DNA of 64,000 nucleotides from Marinicella sediminis (GCF_002000055.1 NZ_MVBD01000003.1:124001-188000), one strand, 5' to 3'; counted from the first letter of the stretch, positions 19,029 through 28,360 are shown. Notes: generated by a model from the sequence alone, not told the origin. A program made the numbers and translations.

Positions 19029-21113
19029 ATGCGATACCTGATTATGTTGTTGGCCATACTGATGATGAACACCCGGATTCAGGCGGCCACATTTACCGTG
19101 AACACCACGGCCGATGCCGATGTCTGTGATGCCGTGACCTGCACCCTGCGCGGTGCCATCAATGCCGCTCTGGCCGTAGGCGGGGCCGATGTCATTGAAT
19201 TTGATATTCCGGCCGATGCCCTGAATGAGAATTATTTTTCCGGTGGCAGCGGCCAAACGGCTTTTCAATACTGGTCGATCCAGCCAACCTCCGAATTACC
19301 AGCCTTGCTTGACATCACCATTGATGGCACCAGTGCCGGCTCATCGGTGGCCGGCAACCCAACCATAGTGCTGGATGGCAGCCTGGCTGGTGATATAAAC
19401 CCCGGTGCCTGGGACACCCTGGATGGCCTGACCTTGCTGGAAAACAGTGAAGTCACCGGACTGGCCATCATCAATTGGTTCAATGCCGGGATCCGGATGG
19501 GTTATCTGGATACAGATGACCCTGCTGGATTCAATAACACCGTCACCGCCTCATGGCTTGGATTGAATGTGCCTTACGGGCAAGCCAGTGCACCCAATAA
19601 ATACGGCATCACGATCTCCACCAATGATGGCAGCAACAACATCATTGGTGGCAACATGGATACCGCAGGTAATGTCATTTCAGGAAATTTACAGTACGGT
19701 GTGCAGTTCGAGTATTGGATATCCGGTGGCGCGGTTGCCTTGTTGGGGAACAAAATTGGCACAGATCCCAGTGGCTTAATTGCGGTGCCCAATGATGTGA
19801 CTGGTGTCACCATCTGGAGCCAAGCACAGGCCAACATAATCATCGGTTTTGATTTCCCTGGGTTAGGAAACTTAATTTCCGGTAACAACCTCACAGGTGT
19901 CCTTGTGGTGCCAACTGATGAAGAAAACCTCATCAGTATCTCAGGAAATCTGATAGGCACAGACATCACCGGCATGTCAGCCTTGCCTAACCGTGAAGGT
20001 GTGGTACTTTCTTACGGTCGTCAGATGACCGTTGAAGGAAACGTGATTTCCGGTAACTCTGGTGTTGGGCTGACGGTTTCAACCTCTTCTCCGAGTCCGT
20101 TGAGAAGGGTGCAAGTCATCAGCAACCTGATCGGTGTGGCCGCTGATGGTCAAACACCCCTGCCAAATCTGGGTGGTGGGGTATATTCCTCAGGCATTGC
20201 CATCGATACAGTTATAGGCAAGCCAGGTGAGGGCAATGTCATTGCTTATAACCAGTGTGGTCCCAATTGGGGGTGTGGGATTGCGGTCAGTGGATTCACC
20301 AATAATGTCATTGAAATACGTCACAACAGCATTTACAACAATGAAAATGAGGGTATTGATCTGGAATCCGATCGATTCACCCCAAATGATGCCGGTGATT
20401 TTGATTCCGGAGCCAACCGCCTGCAGAATTTCCCGGACATCAACAGTGCGCAACATGATCCGGATGGTAACCGCATCAACCTGAATTTCTGGGTGGATTC
20501 GCACAACGGGGCGAGTGATTACCCGATCACTCTGGATGTTTATGCAGCAGACAGTGACGGTCAGGAAGGCCAGACCTGGCTAGCCAGCACCACCTTTACC
20601 GAGTCTCAATACCTGGCCGGTAACCCCATCACCCGCACCATGACAGCGGCTGCAGCTGTGGCAGAGAATGATGTGATTGTGGTCACTGCCACCGAGGGTG
20701 GTGGCCGGACCTCTGAATTTTCACCGGGTTTTGTGCTCGCAGGTCAGCCGGATTTTTCCATCGCCTGTCCCAACACCCGCATCACCACCAGCCCTTCACT
20801 GAGTTGCACAGTGGGTTGTGAAGCCGAAGCGGTCAATGGCTGGGCTGATGAAGTGGGACTCAGTTGCACCCACCCGGACAGCAGCTGTCTGTTTGTACCC
20901 AGTGATGAAATTACCTGGACCCAGGCAGTGATGCCATTCGATGTGGACATCATGCACACTGCCGCGACACCAGGCGTCTACCTCAATGAAGTGGTGGGCA
21001 GCTTTGATGCCCAGGGTGGCACCATCACCCGTCAGGAAGTGATCACCATCGAACAACTGACCGATGAGGATTACTTGTTTGTGGACGGTTTTGATGGGGT
21101 GATTTGTCAGTGA
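19029..21113 (+). CDS. Secreted CSLREA-type parallel beta-helix protein
   Basis: 694 residues with GAGG before the ATG. A signal peptide (about 1-20) is followed directly by TFTVNTTADADVCD and CTLRGAINAA, the CSLREA-type opening of many surface proteins. Residues about 150-420 contain repeated NxISGN / LIGTD turns (VISGNLQYGV, LISGNNLTGV, VISGNSGVGL), typical of a right-handed parallel beta-helix. A Cys-rich stretch (about 575-625) precedes the C-terminal DYLFVDGFDGVICQ, which matches the IFxxxFD motif of two other secreted proteins here. Probably surface or extracellular; the ligand is unknown. Confidence 0.82.
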   Translation: MRYLIMLLAILMMNTRIQAATFTVNTTADADVCDAVTCTLRGAINAALAVGGADVIEFDIPADALNENYFSGGSGQTAFQYWSIQPTSELPALLDITIDGTSAGSSVAGNPTIVLDGSLAGDINPGAWDTLDGLTLLENSEVTGLAIINWFNAGIRMGYLDTDDPAGFNNTVTASWLGLNVPYGQASAPNKYGITISTNDGSNNIIGGNMDTAGNVISGNLQYGVQFEYWISGGAVALLGNKIGTDPSGLIAVPNDVTGVTIWSQAQANIIIGFDFPGLGNLISGNNLTGVLVVPTDEENLISISGNLIGTDITGMSALPNREGVVLSYGRQMTVEGNVISGNSGVGLTVSTSSPSPLRRVQVISNLIGVAADGQTPLPNLGGGVYSSGIAIDTVIGKPGEGNVIAYNQCGPNWGCGIAVSGFTNNVIEIRHNSIYNNENEGIDLESDRFTPNDAGDFDSGANRLQNFPDINSAQHDPDGNRINLNFWVDSHNGASDYPITLDVYAADSDGQEGQTWLASTTFTESQYLAGNPITRTMTAAAAVAENDVIVVTATEGGGRTSEFSPGFVLAGQPDFSIACPNTRITTSPSLSCTVGCEAEAVNGWADEVGLSCTHPDSSCLFVPSDEITWTQAVMPFDVDIMHTAATPGVYLNEVVGSFDAQGGTITRQEVITIEQLTDEDYLFVDGFDGVICQ

Positions 21114-21184
21114 GTTAATCCTGGATGAATCATACCCATTCATTACATTCTTGTGGGTGATCTTTGGTGAATGTAAAAAAACAG

Positions 21185-21236
21185 TTGACTTTAATGATTA
21201 CAAGTGTAAACATAAGACCTGGTTTACAACTGTAAT
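21185..21236 (+). promoter_or_regulatory. BlaI-type promoter/operator region
   Basis: Two copies of the BlaI/MecI operator core TACA-N2-TGTA occur at 21199-21208 (within ATTACAAGTGTAAA) and 21225-21234 (within TTTACAACTGTAAT), 26 bp apart centre to centre. A TTGACT -35 box lies at 21185-21190, so the first operator falls inside the promoter. The BlaI-family gene starts 9 bp after the second operator, fitting autorepression. Confidence 0.85.
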
Positions 21237-21244
21237 CGGAAACA

Positions 21245-21616
21245 ATGGAACATACCATCAGCCAGGCAGAACTCGTTATCATGAAGATGTTGTGGGCACA
21301 GTCGCCTTTGTCGGCGGTGCAAATCAATGAGCAGATCAGGGACCAGAACTGGCGCATGGCGACGGTAAAAACATTGATCAACCGATTGTTAAAAAAAGGA
21401 TTTATCAGTTATGAACAGCAGGGACGCACTTATTATTATCAACCTGTCATTGAAAAGTCTGCTTATCTGGAAGCACAAAATGAATCATTTCTGAATGATT
21501 TATATGATGGCAGGTTGAGTGATATGCTGGCGGCATTTACCCAACAGGAGCGGTTGTCCAGCAAAGAAATCGAGGAATTGAAAAACATCATCGATGACAT
21601 GGAGCATTCATCATGA
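21245..21616 (+). CDS. BlaI/MecI/CopY-family repressor
   Basis: 123 residues. The N-terminal winged helix is typical of the family (ISQAELVIMKMLWAQSPLSA, then ATVKTLINRLLKKGFISYEQ and GRTYYYQP), followed by a helical dimerisation tail. It would bind TACA/TGTA palindromes as a dimer and be released when the membrane protease partner signals. The stop codon overlaps the start of that partner's gene by 4 bp (ATGA), and two operators sit just upstream. No beta-lactamase gene is adjacent, so the regulated function is not obvious. Confidence 0.92.
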   Translation: MEHTISQAELVIMKMLWAQSPLSAVQINEQIRDQNWRMATVKTLINRLLKKGFISYEQQGRTYYYQPVIEKSAYLEAQNESFLNDLYDGRLSDMLAAFTQQERLSSKEIEELKNIIDDMEHSS

Positions 21617-22776
21617 TGCCCTCGTCTTTGGCTGTGCTGGAGTGGCTCATCATCAGTGGCTTGTTGATTTGTGGTTTGCTGGTGTTGCTCAGAGGCGTTC
21701 GCCACTGGCTGATCACCCGGCAGCAAAGCCGATGCGTTGTGCTCAATTTGTGGTGGTCGATTCCGGCTGGAATGTGTTTAATGCTGTGCAGTGCCCAATT
21801 GATCAGTCAGCAGTTGATTGAAGCTCCTTTGACCTTGAATGTGTCGCTGGACATGACTGATCAGTCAGCAGGTGGACACTCACTCAACTGGCCTTGGTTA
21901 ATCTTCAGTTTGTGGTTCCTCATTGCCGGGGTGAAAACCATTCGGCTGGTGGTTGGCTACCGGCGATTAACTGGCCGGATCCGGCGGCACTCAGTGCGCA
22001 TGGCGCCTGGGATTTATCAATGCTCACTGGCCATAACACCCATGGCCATGGGTTTGTTCAGACCGGTTGTGGTGTTGCCTGAACATCTGGCGGATACCTT
22101 GAACCAACAACAATGGCAACTGGTGCTGTTACACGAGCAAATTCACTGTGACCGGTATGACCCTGCCTGGCGGTTGTTGATGGCGGTATTGAGTGCCTGG
22201 TATTGGTTCCTGCCGATCAGGACCCTGATGGGATCTGCATTGATTGAAGACCAGGAATATGCCTGTGATGAACTGGTCGTACAAAAAACAAATGACAAGG
22301 CAGGGTATGCCAAATTGCTGCTCGGCTTAAGTCACTTGTCAGACACCAACCATTCCGGTCTGGTGTGTTCTTCTTCATTTAATTTAAAGGACAGAATTAT
22401 GAAACTAAACGTAACCAACCAAGCACATATTCACTGGCCCATGATCGGCACGTTCATTCTGCTGGTACTCTTGACAGGCTCAGTGCCGGCATTGGCTGAT
22501 ATCAGGAGCCAGGGTCATGATGCGCTTAAGCTGGTGCCGGTGCACACCGTGGCACCCAAATATCCACTCAAAGCTTACCAACAAAAGCTCACCGGTGAAG
22601 TGGTGGTCAGCTTCATGGTCAATCAGCAAGGGCAGGTGGAGGATGTTGAAGTTGTTGAATCTACACAGGGAGCTGTGTTCAACCAGGCAGCCATCGCTGC
22701 AGTCAGTCAATGGACATTTGAACCCATCAATCAAGCCAAAAAGGCCCAACAAACTTTGAAATTTAATCTGGATTAA
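21613..22776 (+). CDS. BlaR1-like M56 peptidase fused to a TonB C-terminal domain
   Basis: 387 residues. Four hydrophobic segments (about 5-25, 40-60, 90-110 and 275-295) bracket an M56 zinc peptidase domain with HEQIHCDRYDP (HExxH) and the downstream EDQEYACDELV glutamate motif. After the last membrane helix the periplasmic tail is a TonB C-terminal domain (APKYPLKAYQQKLTGEV, then VVESTQGAVFNQAAIAA and WTFEP) instead of a beta-lactam-binding sensor domain. It probably cleaves or inactivates the co-encoded BlaI-type repressor in response to an envelope signal. It could also act as an energy transducer. Confidence 0.88.
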   Translation: MMPSSLAVLEWLIISGLLICGLLVLLRGVRHWLITRQQSRCVVLNLWWSIPAGMCLMLCSAQLISQQLIEAPLTLNVSLDMTDQSAGGHSLNWPWLIFSLWFLIAGVKTIRLVVGYRRLTGRIRRHSVRMAPGIYQCSLAITPMAMGLFRPVVVLPEHLADTLNQQQWQLVLLHEQIHCDRYDPAWRLLMAVLSAWYWFLPIRTLMGSALIEDQEYACDELVVQKTNDKAGYAKLLLGLSHLSDTNHSGLVCSSSFNLKDRIMKLNVTNQAHIHWPMIGTFILLVLLTGSVPALADIRSQGHDALKLVPVHTVAPKYPLKAYQQKLTGEVVVSFMVNQQGQVEDVEVVESTQGAVFNQAAIAAVSQWTFEPINQAKKAQQTLKFNLD

Positions 22777-22799
22777 TTGGGCGTATCATTCGATAAAGC

Positions 22800-22829
22800 A
22801 CATGCCAGCTTGATATCAGGTTGGCATGT
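22800..22829. terminator. Hairpin between convergent genes
   Basis: ACATGCCA (22800-22807) pairs with TGGCATGT (22822-22829) around a 14-nt loop between two convergent stop codons. The following T-run is short, so termination is plausible but not certain. Confidence 0.45.
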
Positions 22830-22830
22830 T

Positions 22831-23334
22831 TCATGATGAACGGCTGAATTTTTGAATCAGGTCTTGCTGATCAGGATATGCCGCAATCAAAGCACTGGAT
22901 TCAGCCAGTTCAAAATCAGCAAACTCAAACCCAGGAGCCACAGTGCAGCCAACCAGGGCAAAGCCGTCAGGGTCATCCACGGTGGCAGCAAACCAATCAC
23001 CGGCATGGACCACCGCCTGAAAAGATTGTCCTTGTGCCGGATCATTGCCCAGCTTGATGGTTTGGTATTCACCAGCAGCAGTGATCACATGAATGGTTAA
23101 ACCGCTGCCCTGGTAAAAATGCCAAAGTTCATCCTGTTTGATGCGGTGAAATGCGGAGAAGTCGGGTGCTTCCAACAGGTAATATATGGCAGTGGAAAAA
23201 CAATGAGCTTGGCTGAATCGTTCAGGTAAGTTGTCAGCCCGAATGATGTCCTGACAGCGATATGTTTCTCTGAAGTACCCACCTTCCGGATGGGCTTCCA
23301 GTCGCAGCTGTTCAATCCAGCCTTTGGCGTTCAT
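22831..23334 (-). CDS. Cupin-fold protein, DUF985 family
   Basis: 167 residues. It matches the cupin_5/DUF985 family: LEAHPEGGYFRETYR at the N-terminus, STAIYYLLE, FHRIKQDELWHFYQGSGL in the first cupin motif, VHAGDWFAA, and CTVAPGFEFADFEL near the end. The family binds small sugar- or nucleotide-like ligands in some members, but the reaction here is unknown. Its ATG overlaps the stop of the tetR gene by 4 bp, so the two genes are translated together. Confidence 0.85.
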   Translation of the reverse strand: MNAKGWIEQLRLEAHPEGGYFRETYRCQDIIRADNLPERFSQAHCFSTAIYYLLEAPDFSAFHRIKQDELWHFYQGSGLTIHVITAAGEYQTIKLGNDPAQGQSFQAVVHAGDWFAATVDDPDGFALVGCTVAPGFEFADFELAESSALIAAYPDQQDLIQKFSRSS

Positions 23335-23972
23335 GATGGATTCTTGAATGCTTCAAACCCAGCTGTGATGAATGGCACCAGACGTTCATGAACAGCATCA
23401 AGGTTTTTGGCGTGGCACAATCCACCTGACAGGTTGCTGATGCGCTCTGTGCCTGAGAATGTTAAAGTCAGAGCCCCTGATAAAAAATGATAACACCAAT
23501 ACAGGTCTTCGGCCTGACTGCCCGGCATGGTGGCTTGGATGGCCGCAATGAACTTTTTTGCCAATGGGTCAAAGTATTGGGTCATGATCACCCCTCCCAG
23601 TTCAGGGTGGTTATTGATTTGGGCAATGATGGCAAAATAACTTTTCCAACCCTCGCCGCCTTTGTTGGAGCGATTGAGCAGGGCGTGGGTAAAGGCATCA
23701 ATGATTTCATGCAATGGGGCAGGATTGGGTTTGGCACGGCGGATACAATCATCCAGCATTTGAATGCGTTCGCGGTTCAGGATCTCGGCCCGGCGCAGCA
23801 TCACGGCGTTAAAAATGTCTTGTTTTTTACCAAAATGATAACTGGCCAATGCCGGATCCACGCCGGCTTCAGTGGTGATCTGGCGGATGGATACGCCATA
23901 AAAACCACGAATGGCGAACAATTTTTCTGCTGCGTCAAGAATCAGGTCTTTGGTGCTTTTAGTTTTATCCAT
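23331..23972 (-). CDS. TetR-family repressor, probable controller of the 3-hydroxybutyrate oligomer locus
   Basis: 213 residues. The N-terminal helix-turn-helix is standard TetR: KDLILDAAEKLFAIRGFYGV, then IRQITTEAGVDPALASYHFGKKQDIF. The C-terminal ligand domain (about 70-213) is helical. The gene is divergent from the TonB receptor gene, and a perfect 10-bp inverted repeat sits in the shared 151-bp intergenic region over a promoter. This suggests autorepression plus control of the receptor. A cupin gene follows in the same operon. The ligand, perhaps 3-hydroxybutyrate or an oligomer, is inference. Confidence 0.88.
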   Translation of the reverse strand: MDKTKSTKDLILDAAEKLFAIRGFYGVSIRQITTEAGVDPALASYHFGKKQDIFNAVMLRRAEILNRERIQMLDDCIRRAKPNPAPLHEIIDAFTHALLNRSNKGGEGWKSYFAIIAQINNHPELGGVIMTQYFDPLAKKFIAAIQATMPGSQAEDLYWCYHFLSGALTLTFSGTERISNLSGGLCHAKNLDAVHERLVPFITAGFEAFKNPS

Positions 23973-24056
23973 CTTATGTGATCAGAGGTCATTCAATCCG
24001 TTGGTCATTCTATCATGTCTGGTATTGAGGGTTGAATGAAATAAATTAAACAGTTG

Positions 24057-24091
24057 TTGAAATAATTTATTTATGTAATGTATTATTTCAA
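24057..24091. promoter_or_regulatory. TetR-type operator over promoter of the TonB receptor
   Basis: TTGAAATAAT (24057-24066) and ATTATTTCAA (24082-24091) form a perfect 10-bp inverted repeat with a 15-bp spacer. The left arm supplies a -35 box TTGAAA (24057-24062) and TATTAT (24081-24086) is a good -10 with 18-bp spacing, reading toward the TonB receptor. On the minus strand the right arm gives a second TTGAAA facing tetR. A repressor bound here would block both directions. Confidence 0.7.
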
Positions 24092-24123
24092 ATGGACATT
24101 TAATTATATATGGGGACACCTTA

Positions 24124-26346
24124 ATGAAATCGAATAAATTATGCGCTGCCATGCGTCGCTCCTGGCTGCTGTCAGTGCTGGGTATCAGCGTGGTACCTGT
24201 GGCATTGGCGCAAGCAGAAAATGAGGAAGACACACTGGCCTTGGATGACGTCAAAGTGACGGCCAGAAAAACCGTTGAATCAGTACAGGATGTGCCCATC
24301 GCGGTGACCTCTTTCAGTCGTGAAGACCTGCAGGACGCTCAGGCTGATAACCTTGACTCACTCAATGGAGCTGTGCCCAATATGAACCTTGTTCAGGGCA
24401 GGGGTTCAGCCAGCAGTGCCAATATTTACATCCGTGGGATTGGCCAGCCGGATGCTTTGCAAACGTTTGATCCTGGTGTCGGGGTTTATGTGGATGGGGT
24501 TTACCTGTCCAGAATTCAGGGGGCTCTGATGAGTTTGCATGATGTGGAACGCATCGAAGTGCTCCGGGGACCGCAGGGAACCTTGTATGGAAAAAACACC
24601 ATCGGTGGGGCGGTCAATGTGGTGACCCGCAGACCTGACGGGGAATCTGCCGGAGAAGTGCAGTTGCTGGCAGGAGATTATGGCAAACTGGCGACCAATT
24701 TTTATTACAAAGGGGCCATTACTGACCGCACCAGTGCCAGTGTCTCTGCGTTGTATCGCATGGACAATGGCTTCGTCACCGATCGTGTGACCGGACAACA
24801 TTACAATGACCGTGACAATACATCAGTGAGGTTCCTGTTGCATTCAGACATCAATGACCGCTTGTCCTGGGACTTTTCACTGGACTATACAGACCAGGAA
24901 AATGCCCTGACGCTGGGACGGCAGGAAGCACCATTGATTGCCCTGGATTTTGCTGACCTCACATCACCGGTTTTGCTGGGATTGCCACCCACAGGTGAAT
25001 ATGATTTTCGCGGCCGCAGCTCATTCAGCAACGATGAAAACCAGGAACTCAAACACCTGGGTGCAAGTTTTACCATTGATTACATCATCAATGATCATTG
25101 GCAATTCAAATCCATCACCGCTCACCGCGATCTGGAGTCTGATTCTTTCATTGACATTGATGCCTCGGCATTTGAACTGGGTGATGTGTTTGTTGGTGTG
25201 GATCAGCAGCAATTCAGCCAGGAATTCCAATGGTTGTTTGATAACGGTGAAGGATTCAATGCCGTGATTGGCGCATATTATCTGCAGGAAGATGTGCCTT
25301 CTCATCAGGAAGCCTATGCTGATGATTTTTTACGCTTTGATGGCATCCCATTGGATTTCCTCAGGACGATTGATGATGATTTAGAAACCACCAGTTATGC
25401 ACTGTTTGCACAAGGTAACTGGCAGCTCAATGACGTTTGGGGAGTGACCGCTGGTATTCGTTACAGCAAAGACGACAAAGATTATGCACGCACCACCTCC
25501 ACGTTCTCTCAGTTGGGACCATTTCTGGAAGGCACATTTGCCTTTGCAGATTCGGACAGTTGGGACAGTGTCACCCCAATGGTGTCAGTGGATTATCAGT
25601 TGAGTGATGACAGCATGTTGTATGCCAGTGTGGCCAAAGGCTTCAAGTCTGGTGGCTTCAATGGCCGGGCCAATGGCGCTGCGGATGTCAGTTCATTCAA
25701 ACCGGAGACCGTCTGGACCTATGAAATCGGTGGTAAATCGCAGTTTCTGGATAACCGCATGCGCTTGAATTATGCCGTTTTCACTTCGGATTATGAAGAT
25801 TTTCAGGCCCGGGTTGCAGAAGACATTTCCAGCTTTCCCGTGATCAACGCCGCAGAACTTGATATTTCTGGTGCGGAATTGGAGTTGACTTGGCTATTGA
25901 GTGCATCCACATCGGTTTATTCATCGCTGGGTTACCTGAATTCGGATTACAAAAAATTCTTTGATTTCAGACAACCTGATCAGGACCGTTCAGATGACAT
26001 TCCGCCTTTTTCACCTGAGTGGACGTTCCGCATCGGTATGAACCATGTGTTTTACCTGGACAGCGGTGCCATGATACGCTTTGGTGTGAATGGGAACTAC
26101 ACCGATGATATGCACCTGTCAGTAGATAATCAGGCTGTGCTGACTCAGGATGATTACTGGGTGTTTAATGCCTATGCGGTTTATGATTTTGCCAACCCTG
26201 CCTGGTCATTGTCCATTGGCGGGAAAAACCTGACTGATGAAGTGTATAAGGTCGATGCCCAGGAGTTTTCCAGTGTGGGCAACATCCAGACAGCCTACTA
26301 TGGTGATCCACGTACCTGGTATGCGGCATTGAATTATCGTTTTTAA
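24124..26346 (+). CDS. TonB-dependent outer-membrane receptor
   Basis: 740 residues. The signal peptide ends near ALAQAE (about 29-33), followed by a TonB-box-like DDVKVTA. The plug domain carries VPIAVTSFSRE, NIYIRGIGQPD, GVYVDGVY and VERIEVLRGPQGTLYGKN; the barrel follows and ends in the aromatic C-terminus NYRF needed for outer-membrane assembly. The two genes downstream encode a 3-hydroxybutyrate oligomer hydrolase and a 3-hydroxybutyrate dehydrogenase, so the likely cargo is 3-hydroxybutyrate oligomers (inference). A TetR-type operator covers its promoter. Confidence 0.9.
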   Translation: MKSNKLCAAMRRSWLLSVLGISVVPVALAQAENEEDTLALDDVKVTARKTVESVQDVPIAVTSFSREDLQDAQADNLDSLNGAVPNMNLVQGRGSASSANIYIRGIGQPDALQTFDPGVGVYVDGVYLSRIQGALMSLHDVERIEVLRGPQGTLYGKNTIGGAVNVVTRRPDGESAGEVQLLAGDYGKLATNFYYKGAITDRTSASVSALYRMDNGFVTDRVTGQHYNDRDNTSVRFLLHSDINDRLSWDFSLDYTDQENALTLGRQEAPLIALDFADLTSPVLLGLPPTGEYDFRGRSSFSNDENQELKHLGASFTIDYIINDHWQFKSITAHRDLESDSFIDIDASAFELGDVFVGVDQQQFSQEFQWLFDNGEGFNAVIGAYYLQEDVPSHQEAYADDFLRFDGIPLDFLRTIDDDLETTSYALFAQGNWQLNDVWGVTAGIRYSKDDKDYARTTSTFSQLGPFLEGTFAFADSDSWDSVTPMVSVDYQLSDDSMLYASVAKGFKSGGFNGRANGAADVSSFKPETVWTYEIGGKSQFLDNRMRLNYAVFTSDYEDFQARVAEDISSFPVINAAELDISGAELELTWLLSASTSVYSSLGYLNSDYKKFFDFRQPDQDRSDDIPPFSPEWTFRIGMNHVFYLDSGAMIRFGVNGNYTDDMHLSVDNQAVLTQDDYWVFNAYAVYDFANPAWSLSIGGKNLTDEVYKVDAQEFSSVGNIQTAYYGDPRTWYAALNYRF

Positions 26347-26385
26347 GCAATGATTGTCCTCCTCTGAGTTATAGAGGATTGGTTT

Positions 26386-26417
26386 CACGTCACCGCATGC
26401 CTGGTGACGTGGGCCCT
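26386..26417 (+). terminator. Hairpin between receptor and hydrolase genes
   Basis: CACGTCACC (26386-26394) pairs with GGTGACGTG (26403-26411) around an 8-nt loop, followed by GGCCC and five T residues. A smaller hairpin TCCTCT/AGAGGA precedes it (26360-26378). It probably stops or attenuates receptor transcripts, or protects their 3' end, so that hydrolase is made in lower amounts. Confidence 0.65.
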
Positions 26418-26431
26418 TTTTAGAGATATAC

Positions 26432-28360
26432 ATGAGATTGATTTTATTGTTGCCGCTGGTGTTGCTTGGAGCGTGTGCTCAACAGCAGAGAACCGTCGAT
26501 AAGCCGTCGCCTGTGATCCTCAAGTCAGTGTATTATTCTGGCGTTGAAGACGATTTGCTGACGGCCGGTCTTGGTTTGTCCGGTTTGCGCGGCTTACCGC
26601 CAAAAACAGATGTAACACCCACGGCACAGCAGCTGCGCCGACTGAGCTACTACCAACAGTTCAGGGCTCTGAATGATGTCAGTGAGGCAGGCGGATATGG
26701 ACGGTTATTTGGCATTCATGATCAACAAGCAGCGATTGCCGGCTGGGAGTACTGGACACAACGAACGGTTGCCGATGGTGCTCATCATACCGTGGTATTA
26801 CAAATTCCGGATGACTTTAATGGTGAGCAGGCCTGTTTGGTGGTGGCGCCGTCAAGTGGATCACGGAATGTATTTGGGGCAGTCGGTACAAGTGGAGCCT
26901 GGGCTCTGATCAAGGGTTGTGCTGTGGCTTATACAGACAAAGGCACAGGCACCGAAGTGGCGCTCAAAGATGGCAGACAATACCGCATAGATGGGGTGAT
27001 TGCAGATCAAACTGATGCCATGGCGGCAGCCACTTCATTGCCATCTGGTACAGCGCTGCAAATCATCCAGAAACATGCCTATTCACAAGCTCATCCGGAA
27101 CAGCATTGGGGGCATTTTGTACTGGATGCTGCGCAGTTTGGCTTGCAGGTGATTTCCATGAAGCATCAGTTTAAACGTGATCAGGTCAAGGTCATGGCGG
27201 CCAGTGTCTCCAATGGGGGAGGAGCGGTATTGCGGGCGGCTGAAATGGATCAGTATGGCCTGCTTGATGCGGTAATTGCTGCAGAACCTCAGGTGAACAT
27301 GCGACATGCATTCAACTGGCAGGGACTAACCGGCAGCCGGGCAATCAATGCCAGGCCACTGTTGGAGTTGTCCATGCAGCTGGCTTTGCTGGAACCGTGC
27401 GCCGCACTGGACAAAGAACTGGATCAGGCGCCATTTAAATTCAACACCGCGCTGATCATCCCGGGCTTGCAACAACGTTGTCAGATGCTGGCTGATGCCG
27501 GGATCATTCAGGGTGAGCAAACCGCAATCCAGGCCAGCCAGGCTCTGCAAATGATCAAAAAACTGGGTATTGAACCGAGCGCATTGCAATTGGCTCAGAT
27601 CAATACCCTGGCCAATATGTGGGCCGCCATCAATCACACCTACACCAACAGTTACCTCAGACAATCTCCGGCAGATAACCTGTGTCATTCAGCGATGAGT
27701 GCCTTCGATAATCAGGGACAGCCCAGGTCAATGAGCGAGACAGAACTGCGGACCATGTTTGCTTTGTCCAATGGCATCGCGCCTGGCAATGGCATTGAAC
27801 TGGCCATCACCAATGATGACCAGCAGGTCACCGGTCGCTTAAGTGCATCGCCTGGGTACGGTTTTCAGGTCCAGCATTGTTTCAGTCAATTGCTCAATTC
27901 ACAGCAGCTGCAACAGTCAGTCAAAACCGTCATTGCCCAACCAGAGCGCAACCAACTGCCCACTTTGTTGTTGCATGGGCAGGACGATGGCACAGTGGCA
28001 GTGGGTCATTCTAGCCGGGCTTACTACCACCGTAATCAACAAGCCATCGGAGCTAACCCATTGATGCGGTATTACGAAATTGAGCGGGTACAACATTTTG
28101 ATGCGTTTTTGGCATACCCTGGCTTTGTAGAGCGTTTCCTGCCAATGCATCCATATTTTGAACAGGCCCTGGATATGATGCACCATCACCTGATGGCTGA
28201 AGGGCCGTTGTTACCCAGCCAATTGGTGCAGAGCGAACAGCGGGGCTTAAGCGATGGCAATGTGCCGCCATTGAGCAGGCAGCATATACCGCCCATTACC
28301 AATACCCCAAAGCATCCTTTGGTGGTGAAGAAAAACCGTCTGGAGGTTCATCAACCATGA
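26432..28360 (+). CDS. D-(-)-3-hydroxybutyrate oligomer hydrolase (lipoprotein)
   Basis: 642 residues. A lipoprotein signal with lipobox LLGAC places it in the outer membrane or periplasm. The body matches the 3HB-oligomer hydrolase family: VVAPSSGSRNVFGAVGTSG, CAVAYTDKGTGT, and a serine-esterase motif ASVSNGGGAV with Ser260 the likely nucleophile. LLLHGQDDGTVAVGHSSRAYY supplies the acid residue, and RVQHFDAF the catalytic His. It cleaves short polyhydroxybutyrate oligomers to monomer. It lies between the TonB receptor and the dehydrogenase that oxidises the monomer, and overlaps the latter by 4 bp. Confidence 0.88.
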   Translation: MRLILLLPLVLLGACAQQQRTVDKPSPVILKSVYYSGVEDDLLTAGLGLSGLRGLPPKTDVTPTAQQLRRLSYYQQFRALNDVSEAGGYGRLFGIHDQQAAIAGWEYWTQRTVADGAHHTVVLQIPDDFNGEQACLVVAPSSGSRNVFGAVGTSGAWALIKGCAVAYTDKGTGTEVALKDGRQYRIDGVIADQTDAMAAATSLPSGTALQIIQKHAYSQAHPEQHWGHFVLDAAQFGLQVISMKHQFKRDQVKVMAASVSNGGGAVLRAAEMDQYGLLDAVIAAEPQVNMRHAFNWQGLTGSRAINARPLLELSMQLALLEPCAALDKELDQAPFKFNTALIIPGLQQRCQMLADAGIIQGEQTAIQASQALQMIKKLGIEPSALQLAQINTLANMWAAINHTYTNSYLRQSPADNLCHSAMSAFDNQGQPRSMSETELRTMFALSNGIAPGNGIELAITNDDQQVTGRLSASPGYGFQVQHCFSQLLNSQQLQQSVKTVIAQPERNQLPTLLLHGQDDGTVAVGHSSRAYYHRNQQAIGANPLMRYYEIERVQHFDAFLAYPGFVERFLPMHPYFEQALDMMHHHLMAEGPLLPSQLVQSEQRGLSDGNVPPLSRQHIPPITNTPKHPLVVKKNRLEVHQP

